Source of the DNA: CAYZJV01 sp964478945
GTDB taxonomy: Bacteria; Spirochaetota; Spirochaetia; Sphaerochaetales; Sphaerochaetaceae
Direction of reading: 5' to 3'
Length of the DNA stretch: 35,400 bases
Assembly (NCBI GenBank): GCA_964478945.1
Contig: CAYZJV010000029.1
Span: 1 to 35,400, forward strand
In this document: positions 23,654 through 31,848 of the stretch, piece by piece
Position numbering within the stretch: the stretch's first letter is position 1
Layout: each line of letters starts with the position of its first letter
Made by a program: the position numbers and the translations under genes
The notes under the pieces: generated by a model
Seen by the model: the letters and a program-made list of their open reading frames with translations, nothing else
What the model was told of the DNA's origin: nothing
The model's database searches: none

Positions 23654-24697
23654 CTATTTCAGGACACCGATCTCCCTATAGTACTTCTCGGCACCGGGGT
23701 GCAGAGGAACCATGGTGTTGGGAGCATTTTCCTTGGAGAAATACTTCTGGAACGAGGGGTTGAGCGACTTGACTTCGTCGATATTCTCCATCAAGACCTT
23801 TACGAAGTTGTAGGCGACAATTTCAGGAAGATCGACCCGTGCAATAATCTCGGTGGAGTGTCCGATGGCCTGGACATCCTTGTCGATCTTGTCATAGGTA
23901 CCGCCGGGCACCCTGTTGAGACCAGATTCGAAAGAGACCGTTCCGTAGGTCTCGGCTGAGAACTTGACCAGATCGTCGGAAGCTGCGAGCAACACGGAAT
24001 CCCTGGAGATCGCCATTTCGGTGATCGCCGAACCGGGGAGACCAAGACATGCGATGACATAATCCACGTGGCGGTCCTTGTAGAGGTTGACCATGTCGCC
24101 ATATGCGGCATAGATGACCCTACCACCGTTCTTCTCTATCTGCTCATAGGAGATGCCGTAATAATTCTCAAACAACAGCGAAGTGAGGGCACGCTCACTT
24201 GTACCTACCATCGGACCGGCAAGGTTGACCTTCTCACCAGCCTTCACCTTTGCCACCAATTGGTCGATCGTGGTGATTCCAGTACTCTTTGCAGCCAAGA
24301 AATGATAGAAGTCGACGGAGAAGTTTCCAGCCAAGCCCCTGATTCCCTTGAATTCCTTCTCGAACAAGGGAGCAGTTCCATTGTAGGCGGCCTTGTCCAC
24401 ATATCCGACGCCCCAACCGAAATCATCTTGACCGGCATCCAATTTGGCGGGATTGACGGTTCCGCCACCGGGTATGACCTTGATCGTGATTTCGGGAACA
24501 TTGTTCTTCACGATCGCCGACATGCCTCCTGCTTGGGTATACCATCCACCACCCATACCACCTGCGGTCCATGAATAGGTTGCCGGAGTAAGTGTCTCGG
24601 TATCACCGGCAACCGTTTCGGTCTGACCGGCCGCGAAGAGCATCCCCGCTGACAGTACCAAAGACAGGATCAACAACACCATTGAAAACTGTTTCAT
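23654..24697 (-). CDS. TAXI-family TRAP solute-binding protein
   Basis: A 347-residue periplasmic protein with a signal peptide (about 1-22, cleavage near FAAGQ). The body matches the TAXI family: WTAGGMGGGWYTQAGGMSAIV (about 45), IPGGGTVNPAKLDAGQDDFGW, LAGNFSVDFYHFLAAKS and NLAGPMVGTSERAL. TAXI proteins bind carboxylates or amino acids such as glutamate and deliver them to the fused permease. It is the first gene of the operon, with AAAGGAGG before the ATG and an operator-bearing promoter upstream. The ligand is unknown; the dehydrogenase genes downstream suggest a secondary or cyclic amino acid. Confidence 0.9.
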   Translation of the reverse strand: MKQFSMVLLILSLVLSAGMLFAAGQTETVAGDTETLTPATYSWTAGGMGGGWYTQAGGMSAIVKNNVPEITIKVIPGGGTVNPAKLDAGQDDFGWGVGYVDKAAYNGTAPLFEKEFKGIRGLAGNFSVDFYHFLAAKSTGITTIDQLVAKVKAGEKVNLAGPMVGTSERALTSLLFENYYGISYEQIEKNGGRVIYAAYGDMVNLYKDRHVDYVIACLGLPGSAITEMAISRDSVLLAASDDLVKFSAETYGTVSFESGLNRVPGGTYDKIDKDVQAIGHSTEIIARVDLPEIVAYNFVKVLMENIDEVKSLNPSFQKYFSKENAPNTMVPLHPGAEKYYREIGVLK

Positions 24698-24743
24698 GTT
24701 TTCCTCCTTTTGTTTCGATAATCCCTTCTCAATTCAGCTACTT

Positions 24744-24760
24744 CTTATAGTATGAGTAGC
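24744..24760. promoter_or_regulatory. Operator of the transporter-dehydrogenase operon
   Basis: CTTATA-G-TATGAG (24744-24756) is the dapA2 palindrome with one change, and TATGAGTAGC (24751-24760) is identical to the dapA2 half-site. It lies directly downstream of the minus-strand -10, the same layout as at dapA2. Confidence 0.6.
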
Positions 24761-24766
24761 AAGTAC

Positions 24767-24794
24767 ATCATAGCACGGGAGCTCCCGTTGTCAA
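24767..24794 (-). promoter_or_regulatory. Promoter of the transporter-dehydrogenase operon
   Basis: On the minus strand TTGACA (24789-24794) and TATGAT (24767-24772) are separated by 16 bases. The spacer is almost entirely a 14-base palindrome, ACGGGAGCTCCCGT (24775-24788), which could bind a second regulator. From here to the topoisomerase stop (24795-24901) the DNA is AT-rich with no gene. Confidence 0.7.
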
Positions 24795-24901
24795 TCTTTT
24801 ATTTTGCAAACATCTTCTTTTATTGTCTATCTTTGTATATTAATTATCACACAAAAAGGTTAAGAATTATTGAGGATATCCTAATTTTTATTGTACTAAA
24901 T

Positions 24902-27196
24902 TCACCTTTTCTTCTTCTTATCCCTATCACGCTTTCGCTTTTCACTGGCTGCCAAAAGATCCGCGAATGTAGTACCCTGCTCATCGGAAGGAGCGAATTT
25001 CTCTGGAACAGGCTTTCGTTCTGGAATTCTCGGGCGTTGGAGAGGAGCTTGTGGTCGACGCCGTTCCAACTTCGAAGGACGTACCACCTCCACCACCGTC
25101 TCCCACTCGTCCGCTGCCGGTGCGGCAGTCGATTTCTTGACCACGACCACACGCTTCCCGGCTGCTGAAGAGACCGAGGTGGCCTTGGCCCGCACCACCA
25201 CCTTCTTCCCTTTCGCCGGATCGTCCGTGGACACCGTTCCCTGTTTCCTCTTCTTGACCAAAGCCTCCTCATAGGAACACGAAAGACGCTGGCATATATA
25301 ATGCACCTGACCGAATTCATCCACCGCCCGCATCATCGGAGCGGCACAGAAGGGACAGGTCTTTCCATCGGGGAATTTTGGCTCGAAACGAGCCTTGTTG
25401 GCCGAGACCTCGGAGACCAGCGTTTTCGCATTCCGCTTGATGTCCTCGATGAAATCGACAGCCGACTCCTTCCCATCGGCAATGGAGGCAAGGCGATCCT
25501 CCCACAACGCGGTCAGTTCGGGGGATCGCAACTCGGATGGGGAGAGTCGCACAAGTTCCCGCCCTTTTGGAGTGGGAACAAGGAACCTCCCTTCCCTCTC
25601 CACATAGTGGTTCTGGATGAGTTTCTCGATGATGTCGGCACGCGTGGCCGGGGTTCCAAGTCCTCCACCCAAACGTTTCTTCAACGCAACATCCTCCACA
25701 AACCGCCCCGCATGCTCCATTGCGGAGAGCAATGTCGCTTCGGTATACCGCTCCGGAGGATTGGTGGTGTTCCTTCTCGATCGAACCGCGCCCACAGTGA
25801 CTTCCCGACCTTCTTCGATAAGGAGTTCGCTATTTCCAGGTTCCTCCTCGAGATCGGCCTTGGCGATACTACTTCTCTTTCCTATGAGGCGGGCCATATC
25901 CCTCCAGCCTTGCCTCACCGGCACCGAAACCCTGGTGACGAAACGCTCACCATCCACGTCTACCTCGACTGTCGTCGTCTCGTACACATAATCTCCGGAA
26001 AGCACCTCCATGAAACGAAGTGCGATGAGTTCCCAAAGCGAACGTTCATCCTTGGAGAGTCTGGATACATCGACCCGCTGTTCGGTGGGAATGATCGCAT
26101 GGTGGTCGGTGACCCCGCTTTCCATCACGAAGCGATCCATGTCCTCACGATATCCATGTTCGATGTACAACGATGCGACTTGCCCAAAAGGCGTCGCATC
26201 CAGTGCCTTGAGCCTTCCGTTGATAGTCGGCACGATATCGCCGGTGATGTACCGGCTGTCGGTCCTGGGATAGGTGACGATCTTGTGGTTCTCATACAAT
26301 TTCTGCAATACATCCAAGGTCTGCTTGGCACTGAAGGACAGCTGTGAGTTGGCATCCCGTTGCAATTCGGTCAGATCGTACGCCAAGGGAGGTTGCTCAA
26401 CCTTCTCGACTTTTTCCACCGATCCAATCTTCCCCACCTTACCCCTCAGCTTCTCGACAAGGGAAGAGGCCTTCTCCTCTTCGTTGATCCGAATCGAACC
26501 ATCATCGTCCTGCCAAGAGGCTGAGAAAAGACCGAAATCGGCCCTTATGGTCCAATAGAACCCACCAGAAAATGCTTCGATCTCATCTTCCCTGTCCGTC
26601 ATAAGTGCGAGGGTGGGCGTCTGGACCCTTCCTGCGGAGAGTTTCGCATCATAGCGGCAAGTCAACGCCCGGGTCACATTCATGCCCACATACCAATCCG
26701 CGGCGGCACGAGCCTCGGCGGCGGCATACAGATTCTCATACAATGCACCATCCTTGAGGTTTTCAAACCCCTGTCCTATGGCCGCATCGGTCTGACTGCT
26801 GATCCATAGGCGTTTCACCGCCTTGTCCCAGCCCGCCATCTTCATGATCCATCGTGCGACCAGTTCCCCTTCCCTGCCCGCATCGGTGGCGATCACCAGG
26901 GTATCGATATCGTCACGTCGCAACAACGCTTCGACCACACGATATTGGTCTGCCGTCTGTTCAATGACACTCTGCCTCAACGTACCCGGCAGCATCGGCA
27001 GATCGCCCATATTCCACCGTTTGTACCTACTGTCGTATTCAGCGGGTTGTGCCAATTCCACCAGATGTCCCAACGCCCACGTCACCACATGGTGCGTTCC
27101 TTCGCTGTACCCCTTCTCCCGCTTGCGACATCCCAATACCCGTGCCAGTTCCCTTCCCACGCTCGGTTTTTCGGCCAATACCAACTGCTTACCCAT
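24902..27196 (-). CDS. topB: DNA topoisomerase III (type IA)
   Basis: A 764-residue type IA topoisomerase that separates DNA strands by nicking and passing one strand. The N-terminal Toprim domain has AEKPS and DAGREGELVAR. TADWYVGMN-type and LSAGRVQTPTLALM elements follow. The catalytic Tyr is in VTYPRTDSRYITG (about residue 315). A C-terminal zinc-ribbon-like CPFCAAPMM ... YICQRLSC (about 630) is followed by a Lys/Arg-rich tail of about 120 residues that probably binds DNA. The start at 27196 is set by GGAGGG; a longer frame has no ribosome site. The gene is transcribed away from the ferredoxin gene. Confidence 0.93.
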   Translation of the reverse strand: MGKQLVLAEKPSVGRELARVLGCRKREKGYSEGTHHVVTWALGHLVELAQPAEYDSRYKRWNMGDLPMLPGTLRQSVIEQTADQYRVVEALLRRDDIDTLVIATDAGREGELVARWIMKMAGWDKAVKRLWISSQTDAAIGQGFENLKDGALYENLYAAAEARAAADWYVGMNVTRALTCRYDAKLSAGRVQTPTLALMTDREDEIEAFSGGFYWTIRADFGLFSASWQDDDGSIRINEEEKASSLVEKLRGKVGKIGSVEKVEKVEQPPLAYDLTELQRDANSQLSFSAKQTLDVLQKLYENHKIVTYPRTDSRYITGDIVPTINGRLKALDATPFGQVASLYIEHGYREDMDRFVMESGVTDHHAIIPTEQRVDVSRLSKDERSLWELIALRFMEVLSGDYVYETTTVEVDVDGERFVTRVSVPVRQGWRDMARLIGKRSSIAKADLEEEPGNSELLIEEGREVTVGAVRSRRNTTNPPERYTEATLLSAMEHAGRFVEDVALKKRLGGGLGTPATRADIIEKLIQNHYVEREGRFLVPTPKGRELVRLSPSELRSPELTALWEDRLASIADGKESAVDFIEDIKRNAKTLVSEVSANKARFEPKFPDGKTCPFCAAPMMRAVDEFGQVHYICQRLSCSYEEALVKKRKQGTVSTDDPAKGKKVVVRAKATSVSSAAGKRVVVVKKSTAAPAADEWETVVEVVRPSKLERRRPQAPLQRPRIPERKPVPEKFAPSDEQGTTFADLLAASEKRKRDRDKKKKR

Positions 27197-27268
27197 GCAT
27201 TTCCCTCCAAAACCACTGTAGTACATCTATTTTCGGACTATATCGGGAAGAAGAACGTCGGGCAAGCC

Positions 27269-27297
27269 TTGACGCCTTGTTCCTATGGGTATATAGT
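27269..27297 (+). promoter_or_regulatory. Promoter of the ferredoxin gene
   Basis: TTGACG (27269-27274) and TATAGT (27292-27297) with a 17-base spacer lie 33 bases before the ATG. This is a strong sigma70-type match. Confidence 0.75.
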
Positions 27298-27330
27298 CGA
27301 ACCCGTACAAAAAACCACAAGGAGTACACT

Positions 27331-27498
27331 ATGGCTTACACAATTACCGATGCATGTGTTGCGTGCGGATCCTGTCTCCCCGAGTGCCCTGTAGAGGCCA
27401 TCTCCGAGGGCGACATCTATGTCATCGACCCTGAACTGTGCATCAGTTGCGGCGCATGTGCGGATGCATGTCCCACCGGCGCGATCATCCCGGACTAA
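27331..27498 (+). CDS. 2[4Fe-4S] ferredoxin
   Basis: A 55-residue clostridial-type ferredoxin. Two CxxCxxCxxxCP motifs (CVACGSCLPECP at about 9-20 and CISCGACADACP at about 37-48) hold two [4Fe-4S] clusters. It is a soluble low-potential electron carrier for anaerobic metabolism. AAGGAG precedes the ATG. It has its own promoter and terminator, so it is monocistronic and probably highly expressed. Confidence 0.95.
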   Translation: MAYTITDACVACGSCLPECPVEAISEGDIYVIDPELCISCGACADACPTGAIIPD

Positions 27499-27522
27499 GA
27501 TCCATAGGATGACCTACAGAAG

Positions 27523-27549
27523 AGGCAGCTCCATGGGGCTGTCTTTTTT
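27523..27549 (+). terminator. Terminator of the ferredoxin gene
   Basis: AGGCAGCTCC pairs with GGGGCTGTCT (two G-U pairs) and runs straight into TTTTTT, 24 bases after the stop codon. A clear Rho-independent terminator. Confidence 0.8.
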
Positions 27550-27570
27550 CATTTTCCAACGAGACGAATG

Positions 27571-27671
27571 TGGCGGAATCCTCGGTATGGGGGTTCCCCA
27601 TGAAAGAGTGCAGGAAACGTAGGGTGGGAGACTCCGCTTCTTGGTGAGCCTCCCCCGAACGGGATTTGTCC
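27571..27671 (+). ncRNA. Possible structured RNA or leader (three-way junction)
   Basis: Between the ferredoxin terminator and the GTG of the next gene the DNA is G-rich and can fold. An outer stem pairs GAATCC (27576-27581) with GGATTT (27662-27667), extended by CGG (27583-27585) with CCG (27655-27657). Hairpin A pairs ATGGGG with CCCCAT (27587-27601). Hairpin B pairs GGGAG-A-CTC with GAG-C-CTCCC (27626-27654). The purine-rich joiner GAAAGAGTGCAGGAAACG links the hairpins. I do not recognise a known riboswitch, 6S RNA or SRP RNA. No promoter is evident, so it may be the leader of the membrane protein-xseA-xseB operon. Confidence 0.35.
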
Positions 27672-27717
27672 TGGAGTGACGGGACCTTTCATTTCCGATA
27701 CATAAGGAGTCGAAGAA

Positions 27718-28362
27718 GTGTATGCATTGCCAATGATAGCGGGAGTCTTGTGCTTTTCCATCATCCTGTTCGCAGGATTGTCACTTGAACGCTATGTATC
27801 ACAGGTGAGAATAGCATTGGCCACACTTCTCGCTACCCATATTGCACTGGCATCAACGATATTCCAGCGTACAAACGGTAGTGACGCCCCCGTGCAGGCT
27901 TTCTTGTCCCGCCCTGTGCTACCAGAAGCCATGTGGGCCAAGATCGTAGCCATCCTCGTGCCGGTATGTTTCATGATGCTGGTCCTCTTTCTTTACCGGA
28001 AACTGCCCAGGATCATCAATGCCTTCGCAGATATCGTGTGGGGAGCATCGGGAACCTTATTGTTGTTCATCATCACCTCCATCCCCATATCCTCGACCCT
28101 ACTTTGGATCTTGGCCATGGCTGTGGGTCTGGTGATGATGATGTGGCACATCATCGATGCAGAACGGTATCTTGCCATCACCACCAGTGTGATCGGCGGA
28201 GCAATGGTGTCGTACCTGTTCACTCGATTCTATTATCTTCCCCTGTGGGTCGCCATCACTCTCGCGCTCCTACTCGTGGCGATGGGACTCTCCATCCAGC
28301 TCCATGGATGGTATAAAAGGAAAAGGAAGGAACGGGTATTCAAAGGAGAAGAGATCGCATGA
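27718..28362 (+). CDS. Unrecognised membrane protein preceding xseA
   Basis: A 214-residue protein with about six hydrophobic segments and a basic C-terminal tail (HGWYKRKRKERVFKGEE). I do not recognise a family. The GTG start at 27718 is preceded by AAGGAG at good spacing. Its end overlaps the xseA ATG by 4 bases, so it is translationally coupled to exonuclease VII. This may simply reflect operon packing. Confidence 0.7.
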   Translation: MYALPMIAGVLCFSIILFAGLSLERYVSQVRIALATLLATHIALASTIFQRTNGSDAPVQAFLSRPVLPEAMWAKIVAILVPVCFMMLVLFLYRKLPRIINAFADIVWGASGTLLLFIITSIPISSTLLWILAMAVGLVMMMWHIIDAERYLAITTSVIGGAMVSYLFTRFYYLPLWVAITLALLLVAMGLSIQLHGWYKRKRKERVFKGEEIA

Positions 28363-29600
28363 ACGACTTGTTTTCCGACCAAGTGTTCTCGGTGTCCGAC
28401 ATCACCATATTGATCAAACAAACCCTCGAAGGCGCATTTTATGGAGTTGCGGTGGAGGGAGAGGTCAGCAACTTTCGCCCTGCCTCGAGTGGGCACTGGT
28501 ATTTCCAACTCAACGACAACGATGCGGCGATCCAAGCGGTGATGTTCAAACAGAAGTCTTGGCGCCTATCCTTCATCCCGAAGGACGGGGACCGCGTGAA
28601 AATCACCGGAAACATATCGGTGTACGCAAAACGGGGTACGTACCAACTCATCTGTGAAAGTATTGAGAAAACGGGGACCGGAGACATCCTTGCCTTGCTG
28701 GAGGAACGCAAACGGCGTTTTGCGGCCGCAGGCTATTTCGACCAATCGAGGAAACGACCGATTCCACCCTTTCCTACACGAATCGGCGTGGTCACCAGCC
28801 CCACGGGGGCCGCTTTGCGCGACATACTGCACGTGTCGCTGAGACGAAATCCCACCATAGATATCGTGGTGCTTCCCGCGACCGTGCAAGGGGAAGGTGC
28901 GGCTGCCATGATCGCGGGACAAATCGCATATGCGAACAAGTGGAATCTCGCCGATGTGCTTATCGTTGGAAGAGGTGGAGGTTCCCTGGAGGATCTTCTC
29001 CCCTTCAGCGAACAGGTTGTGGTGGAAGCCATCGTCCATTCTGCAATTCCTGTGGTGAGCGCCGTGGGGCATGAGATTGATTGGGCGTTGAGTGACCATG
29101 CGGCCGACCTCAGGGCACCCACCCCATCGGCCGCGGCCGAACTGACATGTCCCGACATCGAAGAGATGGTCGCTGCGATGAAGGAGCGTGTGGGAAGGAT
29201 GCACCATATGGTCCGCAACCGGATCGCTCTGGCAAAAAGCGAGACCAATGTGTTCTCAACCAAACGCATGACCGAGTACTTTTCACGACGATTGGAGCAG
29301 GCCCATCTTCGCAGCGACGATCTGGTCGAACACATGCGGTTGACGATACAACGGAAGGTGGTCGCCTCACGATCGAAGTTCGACGCCTTTCGAGCACAAA
29401 CACATGCACTCTCCCCACTTTCGGTACTTGAACGGGGGTATGCGATCGTAACCGACACCCGTAACGGAGGCATCGTCAAGAACGCACATTCACTTGTGGT
29501 GGGCTCCGATATTGCAATACGGTTCGCCAAAGGCAGCGCCAGGGCAACGACACAATCCATCGATGTGATGGAAACACATGATCGGGAGGATGAAAAATGA
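28359..29600 (+). CDS. xseA: Exodeoxyribonuclease VII large subunit
   Basis: A 413-residue protein. The N-terminal OB fold (about 8-105) includes VEGEVSNFRPASSGHWYFQLND, the standard XseA signature. The catalytic region has RIGVVTSPTGAALRDILHV (about 137), ILIVGRGGGSLEDLLPF-like LIVGRGGGSLEDLLPFSE (about 202) and VSAVGHEIDWALSDHAADLRAPTPSAAAEL (split here in meaning: VGHEIDW then DLRAPTPSAAAE). With XseB it degrades single-stranded DNA into short oligonucleotides in repair. It overlaps both the preceding membrane-protein gene and xseB by 4 bases. Confidence 0.95.
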   Translation: MNDLFSDQVFSVSDITILIKQTLEGAFYGVAVEGEVSNFRPASSGHWYFQLNDNDAAIQAVMFKQKSWRLSFIPKDGDRVKITGNISVYAKRGTYQLICESIEKTGTGDILALLEERKRRFAAAGYFDQSRKRPIPPFPTRIGVVTSPTGAALRDILHVSLRRNPTIDIVVLPATVQGEGAAAMIAGQIAYANKWNLADVLIVGRGGGSLEDLLPFSEQVVVEAIVHSAIPVVSAVGHEIDWALSDHAADLRAPTPSAAAELTCPDIEEMVAAMKERVGRMHHMVRNRIALAKSETNVFSTKRMTEYFSRRLEQAHLRSDDLVEHMRLTIQRKVVASRSKFDAFRAQTHALSPLSVLERGYAIVTDTRNGGIVKNAHSLVVGSDIAIRFAKGSARATTQSIDVMETHDREDEK

Positions 29601-29815
29601 GTTTCGAAACAGACATGGAGAGGATGGAAGAGATCACCAAGCGCCTTCAGGAAGACAGCATCCCGTTGGAGGATTCGATCAAGCTGTTCGAAGAAGGTGT
29701 GGGCATCGCACGTAGGGTTGAGAAGGAATTGGCGGAGATCGAAAGGAAAGTGGAGATACTCGTATCACCGGTAGATGAAGAACCTGTTTTGGAACCCTTT
29801 GGAGGCGATACGTGA
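29597..29815 (+). CDS. xseB: Exodeoxyribonuclease VII small subunit
   Basis: A 72-residue helical protein with the family pattern SFETDMERMEEITKRLQ, then SIPLEDSIKLFEEGV and a second helix RRVEKELAEIERKVEIL. Several XseB chains wrap the XseA subunit. The ATG overlaps the xseA stop by 4 bases, so the subunits are translationally coupled. Confidence 0.92.
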   Translation: MSFETDMERMEEITKRLQEDSIPLEDSIKLFEEGVGIARRVEKELAEIERKVEILVSPVDEEPVLEPFGGDT

Positions 29816-29881
29816 GCTGTTGCATCGTTCGAGGCTCATTTGTATACTGATCCAAGTCGAATCGAGGAGGTCCGTCCCCAT

Positions 29882-30742
29882 ATGCATAAAATTATTTTCC
29901 TCATCCAATGTGACGATAGAAAAGGCTTGCTGGCCACCATCTCCCGGTATTTCTACTCCCGGGGCTACAATATCCTCCATTGCCAACAACACTCCGATAC
30001 CAGGGCCAAACGCTATTACATGCGGATCGAACTCGACCAGGCCGATCTGAAGACCACAAGAAAGGAACTCCAGGATGAATTCGCCCAATTCGCCGACGAA
30101 TTGCATTTGACTTGGCAGTGCCATTTCACCGATTATCGCAATCGGGTCGCCATCTTGGTATCCAAGACCAGCCATTGTCTCTTCGACCTGCTGAGTCGAC
30201 AGCACGAAGGCGACCTGAGGTGCGACATTCCCCTGATCATCAGCAACCATCCCGATCTCGAGTACATCGCAGACCAGTTCCGCGTTCCGTACTATTACCT
30301 TCCGATCGAAAAGGGAAAGAAGGAGGAACAGGAGAAGAAGATCCGGGGATTGTTGTCCAAGCACGATATAGATCTGGTGGTATTGGCCCGCTATATGCAA
30401 ATCCTTACCCCCGATTTCACCGCAGAGTACAGCGGCAAGGTGATCAACATCCACCATGCGTTCCTTCCCGCCTTCCAAGGGGCCAATCCCTACTTGAGGG
30501 CCTATGAAAGAGGTGTGAAGATGATCGGCGCCACTGCCCACTACGCATCCGAGGATCTGGACCAAGGTCCGATCATCGAGCAGGATGTGGTGAGGGTGAA
30601 CCACGAGCTCAGTCCCGAAGGACTGAAGCAAGTGGGTAAGGATGTCGAACGGCAGGTCCTCTCCAGGGCAGTCCAAGCCCATCTGGAACACCGTATCATC
30701 ATCTTCGACAATCGTACGATCGTCTTCAACGCAGCCTATTGA
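29882..30742 (+). CDS. purU: Formyltetrahydrofolate deformylase PurU
   Basis: A 286-residue enzyme that hydrolyses 10-formyl-tetrahydrofolate to formate and tetrahydrofolate, balancing one-carbon pools and feeding formate to purine synthesis. The N-terminal ACT domain (about 1-80, IIFLIQCDDRKGLLATISRYFY) is followed by a formyltransferase-like domain. Active-site features are VINIHHAFLPAFQGANPY (about 190) and IGATAHYASEDLDQGPII (about 219). The start at 29882 is set by GAGGAGG; a TTG further upstream has no ribosome site. The 3' end overlaps the convergent aminopeptidase gene by 7 bases. Confidence 0.92.
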   Translation: MHKIIFLIQCDDRKGLLATISRYFYSRGYNILHCQQHSDTRAKRYYMRIELDQADLKTTRKELQDEFAQFADELHLTWQCHFTDYRNRVAILVSKTSHCLFDLLSRQHEGDLRCDIPLIISNHPDLEYIADQFRVPYYYLPIEKGKKEEQEKKIRGLLSKHDIDLVVLARYMQILTPDFTAEYSGKVINIHHAFLPAFQGANPYLRAYERGVKMIGATAHYASEDLDQGPIIEQDVVRVNHELSPEGLKQVGKDVERQVLSRAVQAHLEHRIIIFDNRTIVFNAAY

Positions 30743-31848
30743 TTGTCGAAATTCAAATCGACGAACGCATCATGGACGAAACGTCCATCCTTGCGGATCA
30801 ATTCTCCATCGATGTAAATCTCTCCTCCACCATAATCGGGAGTCTGAATCTGCACCAGATCCCAGTGGATCGCACTCCGATTGCCATTGTCACACGTCTC
30901 GTAGGCATTGCCGGGAGTGAAGTGGATCGAACCGGCGATCTTCTCATCGAACAGGGTGTTGTCCATCGCGAAGGTGATGTTTGGATTGCAGCCGAGGGCA
31001 AATTCCCCAAAATAGCGGGCACCCTCATCGGAATCGAGAATCGCATTGAGGGCAGGAGTATCATCCGAAGAGGCCGTCACGATCCTACCTCGTTCCACAG
31101 TGAAGGAGATCTGTGAGAAACACTGCCCATGGTAGGTGGATGGAGTGTTGTAGGTGATCTTGCCATGCACACTGTCGCGAACCGGCGCAGTGTAGATCTC
31201 GCCATCGGGGATGTTGCGTTCCCCGGCACAAGGAACCGCTCCCATTCCCTTGATCGAGAAGGTGATGTCGGTATCCTTGGCCAGGATGTGGACCCTGTCG
31301 GCCTTGTCAAGGAAAGCCTTCGCCTTTTCCATCGCCACCGCCATCCGTACATAATCGACACCAGTGGTGACCGAGTAGTAGAAATCCTCGAATTCCCGAG
31401 TGGACATGTTCGCTTGGTAGGCCATCATTTGGGTGGGATAACGCAATACGACCCATTTGGTATGGGGAACACGGATGCCATGATGTACCAGCGCATTGTA
31501 TTCGGCCATATACAATGAATACGCTTCGGTAGAGGTCGCATGTTCCCTTGGATTCACCACACCGCGGATTCCGATGAACGCATCCACATGACGCATGCGG
31601 TAGGCATCGCAATCCGCCCATGAGGCAAGGCTCTCCTTGCTCGCACCCTTCACCAAGGCCTGTTCGATACGTATGGTGGTCATGTTCACCTGGGGAAACC
31701 CTCCAGCCTCATAGACAGCCTCGACCAACTGTTCCACCATATGTTCGCTCACGTCGGTCGCATTGATCAGACATCTCTCGTTCGGTTTCAATCGCACCGA
31801 ATGGCGTACCAACAGGCGCGCCAATTCCCTTTCCCTCGAATCACTCAT
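30736..31848 (-). CDS. M29-family aminopeptidase
   Basis: A 370-residue metalloaminopeptidase like AmpS/PepS and aminopeptidase T. The two-metal site is visible: Glu in CAGERNIPDGE (about 214-224), Glu in YFGEFALGCNP (about 285), His in GSIHFTPGNAYE (about 313), and His and Asp in SAIHWDLVQ (about 330). The N-terminus LARLLVRHSVRLKPNERCLI is typical of the family. It removes N-terminal residues from peptides in the cytosol. It is coupled to the upstream pseudouridine synthase gene by a 4-base overlap and converges on purU. Confidence 0.92.
   Translation of the reverse strand: MSDSRERELARLLVRHSVRLKPNERCLINATDVSEHMVEQLVEAVYEAGGFPQVNMTTIRIEQALVKGASKESLASWADCDAYRMRHVDAFIGIRGVVNPREHATSTEAYSLYMAEYNALVHHGIRVPHTKWVVLRYPTQMMAYQANMSTREFEDFYYSVTTGVDYVRMAVAMEKAKAFLDKADRVHILAKDTDITFSIKGMGAVPCAGERNIPDGEIYTAPVRDSVHGKITYNTPSTYHGQCFSQISFTVERGRIVTASSDDTPALNAILDSDEGARYFGEFALGCNPNITFAMDNTLFDEKIAGSIHFTPGNAYETCDNGNRSAIHWDLVQIQTPDYGGGEIYIDGELIRKDGRFVHDAFVDLNFDNQ

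Noticed and set aside
27550..27717. 6S RNA, SRP RNA or a known riboswitch upstream of 27718
   Set aside because: The SRP core (GGAAG and GCAGCC pattern), a long rod with a central 6S-type bubble, and the cores of TPP, SAM, cobalamin, c-di-GMP and ZTP riboswitches were not found. It is kept only as an unclassified structure.
29765..30691. Minus-strand open frame of 308 codons opposite purU
   Set aside because: purU has all its active-site motifs on the other strand, and this frame lacks a ribosome site.
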